Below are positions 14,272 through 17,784 of a stretch of DNA of 17,784 nt, one piece after another (position 1 is the stretch's first letter; every line of letters starts with the position of its first letter). The translations under genes and the position numbers were made by a program. Source of the DNA: DATNBT01 sp964579765 (GTDB lineage: Bacteria > Acidobacteriota > Vicinamibacteria > Vicinamibacterales > CAVVIG01); NCBI GenBank assembly GCA_964579765.1, contig CAZOIK010000326.1:1-17784 (forward strand). The letters are read 5' to 3'. A model generated the notes under the pieces. That model was not told where the DNA came from, searched no databases, and saw nothing but the letters and a program-made list of their open reading frames with translations.

Positions 14272-15257
14272 GCGTCTACCCGGCGGACGGCGTCGATGGC
14301 GGCGTCGAGGCGCTCGGCCCACGCGGGGCCGAGCATCCGCTTCACGCGGAGACTGCGCCAGCAGGGTCTCCTGCGGATCGAGGGATCGAGGCTGGCCGCG
14401 AACGCCAGGGTCGCGTCGATGTCGGCGGCGGGCTCAGCTCGGCGGAACGCGGAGTTCGCGGTCCAGAACAGCTCGAGGGCCATCGTACGCCTGACCTGAC
14501 GGAGCAGCTCCTCGTGATCCGGCAGCAGCGCCTGACAGCTCGCCGCGATGGTCGCGAAGGCGTCTGCGCGCTGCGCGTAGTCGCGCAGGTGCTGGAACCC
14601 GCGCGACATATTCGCGCCGTGCTTGCGATAGAGGCCCTGGTCCACGTCCAGCCGGCCCACGGCCGCTCGCGCCGCGCAGCGCAGGTACATCTCGAGATCG
14701 CCCGCATGCGGCAGCTCCGGCAGATATCCGCCGACCTCGTGCTGCAGCGTAGTGCGGATCATGACCGACGCCGGGCTGCCGATCGGATTCTGTGTGCTGG
14801 CGAACGTCTCGCGGATGAACTCGACGCCGTCCACGACTTCGGATCGACAGTCCGACGGCTGCGGCACGGCCGGCACCTCCCCGTGAAACATGCGCGTGTG
14901 GCCGTAGACCAGCCCGACGTCGGGGTGCGCGTCGAGAAACGCGGCCGCACGCTCGACGGATCCCGGCGCGACCAGATCGTCCGCCGACAGCAGAACGAAG
15001 TAGTCGCCCCTCGCCCACCGGATGCCTTCGTTGTACGTCGCGATGTGGCCGATGTTCACCGCGTGGCGCACGTAACAGACGTCCGGATAGCGCCGCGCCA
15101 GCGCCGCCGCAACCGCGGGCGTCTCGTCGGGCGAGGCGTCGTCCGCGATGAGCACGCGCACGGGACGCCGTGCGCCGTCGAAGACACTGGCGACGCATGC
15201 GTCGAGAAAGCGGCCGTAGTTATAGCAGGGGATCAGGACGTCAACGCTGCCGGTCAC
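14268..15257 (-). CDS. family-2 glycosyltransferase
   Basis: This 329-residue protein starts at GTG 15257, again a 4-base GTGA overlap with the upstream gene; the longer open frame upstream is inside the acyltransferase gene. The N-terminal GT-A domain reads VDVLIPCYNYGRFL (5-18), VLIADDASPDET (35-46), NIGHIATYNEGI (68-79) and YFVLLSADDLVAPGS (86-100), where SADD is the metal-binding DxD equivalent. PHAGDLEMYLR (183-193) supplies the later acidic residues and LYRKHGANMS (209-218) follows. A helical C-terminal portion of about 100 residues has no motif I recognise. It is a cytoplasmic repeat-unit glycosyltransferase; the donor sugar is unknown, though the upstream genes suggest an N-acyl amino sugar. 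Confidence 0.9.
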   Translation of the reverse strand: MTGSVDVLIPCYNYGRFLDACVASVFDGARRPVRVLIADDASPDETPAVAAALARRYPDVCYVRHAVNIGHIATYNEGIRWARGDYFVLLSADDLVAPGSVERAAAFLDAHPDVGLVYGHTRMFHGEVPAVPQPSDCRSEVVDGVEFIRETFASTQNPIGSPASVMIRTTLQHEVGGYLPELPHAGDLEMYLRCAARAAVGRLDVDQGLYRKHGANMSRGFQHLRDYAQRADAFATIAASCQALLPDHEELLRQVRRTMALELFWTANSAFRRAEPAADIDATLAFAASLDPSIRRRPCWRSLRVKRMLGPAWAERLDAAIDAVRRVDA

Positions 15258-15952
15258 TGCAGCCGCCCGACGGCCGCGGCGTCCATGCGCGCGGACCGGA
15301 GCACCTTTGCCGGATTGCCCACGACGACCGCCTCGTCGTCCACGTCGTCGAGCACGACGGAGCCCATGCCGACGAGCGCCCGATCGCCGATCCGAATGGA
15401 ACCGATGATCGAGCAGTTCGTGCCGAGATAGACGCTGGTCCCGATCGACACGCACGACGAAATGCACACGCCCGCCGCCACGCACGTGTGCGCGCCGACG
15501 CTCACGTCGTGGCTCACGACCGACGATGCGAGGACCAGTACGTGATCGCCGACCGTGGCATACGAGCCGACCGAGACGTGCGGAAAGAGCACCGCGCCGC
15601 GACCCACGCGCGCCGTGCTCGCGATCGTGGCCGTCGGATGCACGAGCGTCTCGAAGCGATCGGGATCGACGCCGGCGGTCGCGGCGATTTCCGCCCGGCG
15701 CCAGAACGTGGCCGGGCCGCCGATCCCGTTGACGAAGCGCGCCGACGGAAAGTCGCGCGCCGCCGACAAGGGGCCGAGCACCGGCACGCCGTGCCGCACC
15801 TTGCCCCACTCAGTCTTCTCGTCGTCCAGACAGCCGACGCAGACGTAGGTCGGACCACCGGGGTTGGCGGCGTTGATGTCGCGCATCGTCTCGAGGATCT
15901 CCGGCGTGTTGCCGCGCGCGCCGAACACGACGAGTTCGATTGGGGTCGTCAT
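15254..15952 (-). CDS. NeuD/PglD-like sugar O/N-acyltransferase (left-handed beta-helix)
   Basis: The protein has 232 residues. The N-terminal half is a Rossmann-like sugar-nucleotide domain (IELVVFGARGNTPEIL, then NGIGGP at 75-80). From about residue 103 it turns into hexapeptide repeats of a left-handed beta-helix (ATIASTARVGRGAVLFPHVS onwards), ending with VVGNPAKVLRS (210-220). His148 in SSVVSHDVSVGAH is the probable catalytic base, as in PglD. Members acetylate the amino group of UDP-4-amino sugars using acetyl-CoA. Here it directly follows an aminotransferase, which fits that use. ATG 15952 is preferred because it leads straight into the first strand. ATG 15964, four codons upstream and two bases after the aminotransferase stop, is possible. 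Confidence 0.87.
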   Translation of the reverse strand: MTTPIELVVFGARGNTPEILETMRDINAANPGGPTYVCVGCLDDEKTEWGKVRHGVPVLGPLSAARDFPSARFVNGIGGPATFWRRAEIAATAGVDPDRFETLVHPTATIASTARVGRGAVLFPHVSVGSYATVGDHVLVLASSVVSHDVSVGAHTCVAAGVCISSCVSIGTSVYLGTNCSIIGSIRIGDRALVGMGSVVLDDVDDEAVVVGNPAKVLRSARMDAAAVGRLQ

Positions 15953-15966
15953 GGCTCCGCCCATCT

Positions 15967-17130
15967 TCAGGCCACCGGCCGATACTCCGGCGCCGCCGCG
16001 ACGGGGTCGCACGCGTCGAGCGCGTCGCGCAGCGCGGAGACGACGACGTCTTGCTCGGCGTTCGTGAGGCCGACGAACATCGGCAGCAGGATCGTCTCGG
16101 CAAACGCCGCCTCGGTGACCGGGAGCGAGGGCCGCGGCAGCCGTCGCCGGTATGCAGGTTCCAAATGGACGGCCATGATGCGGCGGCTCGCGACGCCCGC
16201 GCGGGCAAGCGACGTCATCACGTCGCGCTGGCGGATGCCCGCGCGCAGGCGGATGCAGTACGACTGATAGACGTGACGGTACCCGCCCGGCGCCCAGGGC
16301 GGCCCGACGCGCGGCTCGTCGGCCAGCAGCGCGTCGTAGCGCGCGGCGACGCGCCGCCGCTCGGCGACGATCGCGTCCACGCGCCGCATCTGCACGAGGC
16401 CGATGGCCGCCTGGACGTCGGTGAGCTTGTAGTTGTAGCCGACCTCCGGGTACGCCTCGAAGACGACGTCGTTCGACGAGTGCCGGACGTCGGCCGCGAC
16501 CGACGCGGCGTGCGCCCGTAGCGCGCGCAGGCGCGCCGCCGCCTCGTCGTCGCTCGTCGTGATCACGCCGCCCTCGCCCATCGTCAGGATCTTGCGGGCG
16601 TCGAAGCTGAAACAGGTGAAGTCGCTGATCGATCCGAGCCGGTCGCCGCAAATCGCCGCGCCGAGCGACGGCGCCGCGTCCTCGACGACGGCGAGACCGT
16701 GCCGCCGGGCGATGGCGCAGATGGCCGGCAGGTTGGCGGGCAGCCCGATCTGGCTGACCGGCACAATGGCCTTCGTGCGCGGCGTGATGGCCGCCTCGAC
16801 ACGCGCGGGATCGACGTTGTAGGTGTCGGGATCGATGTCGGCGAACACCGGCACGCCGCCGCAGTAGACGATGGCGTTGGCGGTCGCGATGAACGTAAAC
16901 GACGGGCAGATCACTTCGTCGCCGGGCTGAACGCCGGCGGCGAGGAGCGCGAGATGCAGCGCCGTCGTGCCGCTGTTGACGGCAACGGCGTGCGCCGCGC
17001 CCACGTAGTCGGCCACCGCGCGCTCGAACTCGCGGCCGCGGGCGCCCTGCGTGAGCCATCCGGACCTGATCGTCTCGGCGGCCGCGGCCGCTTCCGCGTC
17101 GCCGACGCTGAGCCTGGTGATCGGAATCAT
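15967..17130 (-). CDS. DegT/DnrJ/EryC1/StrS-family PLP aminotransferase
   Basis: This 387-residue protein has the normal length for sugar aminotransferases. Landmarks are the N-terminal GWLTQGARGREFERAVA (24-40), VNSGTTALHLAL (51-62), VICPSFTFIATANAI (73-87), VEDAAPSLGA (149-158) with Asp151 facing the PLP ring nitrogen, and SFDARKILTMGEGG (175-188) with Lys180 as the Schiff-base lysine. Later, YNYKLTDVQAAIGL is the family's tetramer/active-site segment. It transfers an amino group, usually from glutamate, to a keto sugar nucleotide. ATG 17130 overlaps the stop of the epimerase gene as ATGA. With the neighbouring dehydratase/epimerase and NeuD/PglD-like gene it forms a plausible N-acyl amino sugar pathway. 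Whether C3 or C4 of the sugar is aminated cannot be told. Confidence 0.93.
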   Translation of the reverse strand: MIPITRLSVGDAEAAAAAETIRSGWLTQGARGREFERAVADYVGAAHAVAVNSGTTALHLALLAAGVQPGDEVICPSFTFIATANAIVYCGGVPVFADIDPDTYNVDPARVEAAITPRTKAIVPVSQIGLPANLPAICAIARRHGLAVVEDAAPSLGAAICGDRLGSISDFTCFSFDARKILTMGEGGVITTSDDEAAARLRALRAHAASVAADVRHSSNDVVFEAYPEVGYNYKLTDVQAAIGLVQMRRVDAIVAERRRVAARYDALLADEPRVGPPWAPGGYRHVYQSYCIRLRAGIRQRDVMTSLARAGVASRRIMAVHLEPAYRRRLPRPSLPVTEAAFAETILLPMFVGLTNAEQDVVVSALRDALDACDPVAAAPEYRPVA

Positions 17131-17783
17131 GCGACCCGTCCTGTCTGCAGCGCCTGCTGCCCCGCGTGCCAGTCGATGAGCGCGCGCAGTCCTTCGTCGA
17201 GGCCCGTTGACGCGCGGAAGCCGATGTCCTTGGCCGTGCGATCGACGGCGGCCTGCCGCCGCGTCACCGGGTTGACCTTGCGTGCGGGCTGGTGCTGCGG
17301 CTCGATGCCGCGCCGGCCGCTCGCGTCGCAGAGCCGCCGGCACAGCTCGCGCAGGCTGATCTCGGTGCCCGATCCCACGTTGAGAGCGACGTCGTGCGCG
17401 TCGCTCATCGCGGCCATGGTGTAGGCGCGCGCGACGTCGGTCACGTACACGAAGTCCATCGTCTGCTGTCCGTCGCCGAAGATGATCGGCGGCCGGCCGG
17501 CCGCGAGCTGCTCGAGCCAGCGGATCATCACCTCGGTGTAGACGCCGTGGACGTCCATGCGCGGCCCGTAGATGTTGAACGGGCGGAGCGCGACGTACTG
17601 CAGGCCGTGCATGTCGGCGTACGAGCGCAGCATCTGCTCGCCGGCGATCTTGAGCGCGCCGTAGAGCGTCCGGTTGTTGAACGGGTGCCGCTCGTCCATC
17701 GGCAGGTAGTCGGGCTCCCCGTAGACCGACGCGCTCGACGCGGCGACGATCTTCTTCACGCCGTGACGCACGGCGGCCTCGAG
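17127..17783 (-). CDS. NAD-dependent epimerase/dehydratase, C-terminal part (5' end outside window)
   Basis: 218 codons plus stop are visible; the N-terminal NAD-binding GxxGxxG part lies beyond the window end. The extended SDR signature is clear: VAASSASVYGEP (visible residues 13-24), the catalytic YGALK with Tyr41 and Lys45, LRPFNIYGPR, FGDGQQTMDFVYVTDVARA and NVGSGTEISL. It acts on a nucleotide sugar in the cytoplasm, as a 4-epimerase or a 4,6-dehydratase. Without the N terminus and the residue beside the SDR Ser I cannot choose, although a following DegT aminotransferase favours production of a keto sugar. The stop overlaps the aminotransferase start by four bases. Confidence 0.9.
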   Translation of the reverse strand, partial: LEAAVRHGVKKIVAASSASVYGEPDYLPMDERHPFNNRTLYGALKIAGEQMLRSYADMHGLQYVALRPFNIYGPRMDVHGVYTEVMIRWLEQLAAGRPPIIFGDGQQTMDFVYVTDVARAYTMAAMSDAHDVALNVGSGTEISLRELCRRLCDASGRRGIEPQHQPARKVNPVTRRQAAVDRTAKDIGFRASTGLDEGLRALIDWHAGQQALQTGRVA

Positions 17784-17784
17784 C

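Noticed and set aside
1..17784. Insertion sequences, integrases, tRNA or rRNA genes
   Set aside because: No transposase, recombinase or structural RNA signature was recognised on either strand.

Overview
The window is a high-GC bacterial chromosomal region devoted to extracellular polysaccharide assembly and decoration. The opening genes are a deacetylase tail with the DUF3473 signature, a UDP-glucose dehydrogenase and a FemAB-like protein. This set is typical of exosortase-A (XrtA/PEP-CTERM) exopolysaccharide loci in Gram-negative bacteria. High GC, long Ig/DUF4082 surface proteins and this locus type would fit Acidobacteriota (Vicinamibacteria-like) or a proteobacterium, but the taxon is inference; no rRNA or tRNA gene is present to settle it.

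Layout. Plus strand, 2-8429: deacetylase (3' end only), ugd, FemAB-like protein, a large MBOAT-like + SGNH fusion, a carrier protein, an amino-acid adenylating ligase and an acyl-CoA-dehydrogenase-type oxidase. Spacing is tight except for a 136-bp gap before the MBOAT gene, which carries a sigma-54-like -24/-12 site. At 8430-8535 the two halves converge on a 17-bp perfect hairpin followed by degenerate 21-22-bp repeats. Minus strand, 17783 down to 13471: epimerase/dehydratase (5' end cut off), DegT/DnrJ aminotransferase, NeuD/PglD-like acyltransferase and two family-2 glycosyltransferases. Three of their four junctions are 4-nt stop/start overlaps. After a 255-bp gap with a long imperfect hairpin comes a secreted 1559-residue DUF4082/Ig-like/deacetylase-like protein (13215-8536), also on the minus strand.

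Most interesting system. The four genes at 2862-8429 look like a Dlt-type aminoacyl-ester pathway: A-domain ligase (DltA role), carrier protein (DltC role), MBOAT (DltB role) and SGNH domain (DltD role), with the last two fused. A fifth function is added: a flavin dehydrogenase of the PltE/RedW prolyl-carrier oxidase type. The ten specificity positions I extracted from the A domain read DLLYLALVCK, which as I remember it is the code of stand-alone L-prolyl-carrier ligases in pyrrole antibiotic pathways. The working hypothesis is that proline is loaded, oxidised to a pyrrole-2-carboxyl (or pyrrolinyl) thioester on the carrier, and passed by the MBOAT/SGNH protein onto exopolysaccharide. I know of pyrrole-2-carboxyl esters on sugars only from aminocoumarin antibiotics. 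A polysaccharide-decorating version would be new to me.

The minus-strand operon would supply an N-acylated amino sugar nucleotide (dehydratase/epimerase, aminotransferase, acyltransferase) and two transferases to build it into a repeat unit. Ugd supplies UDP-glucuronate.
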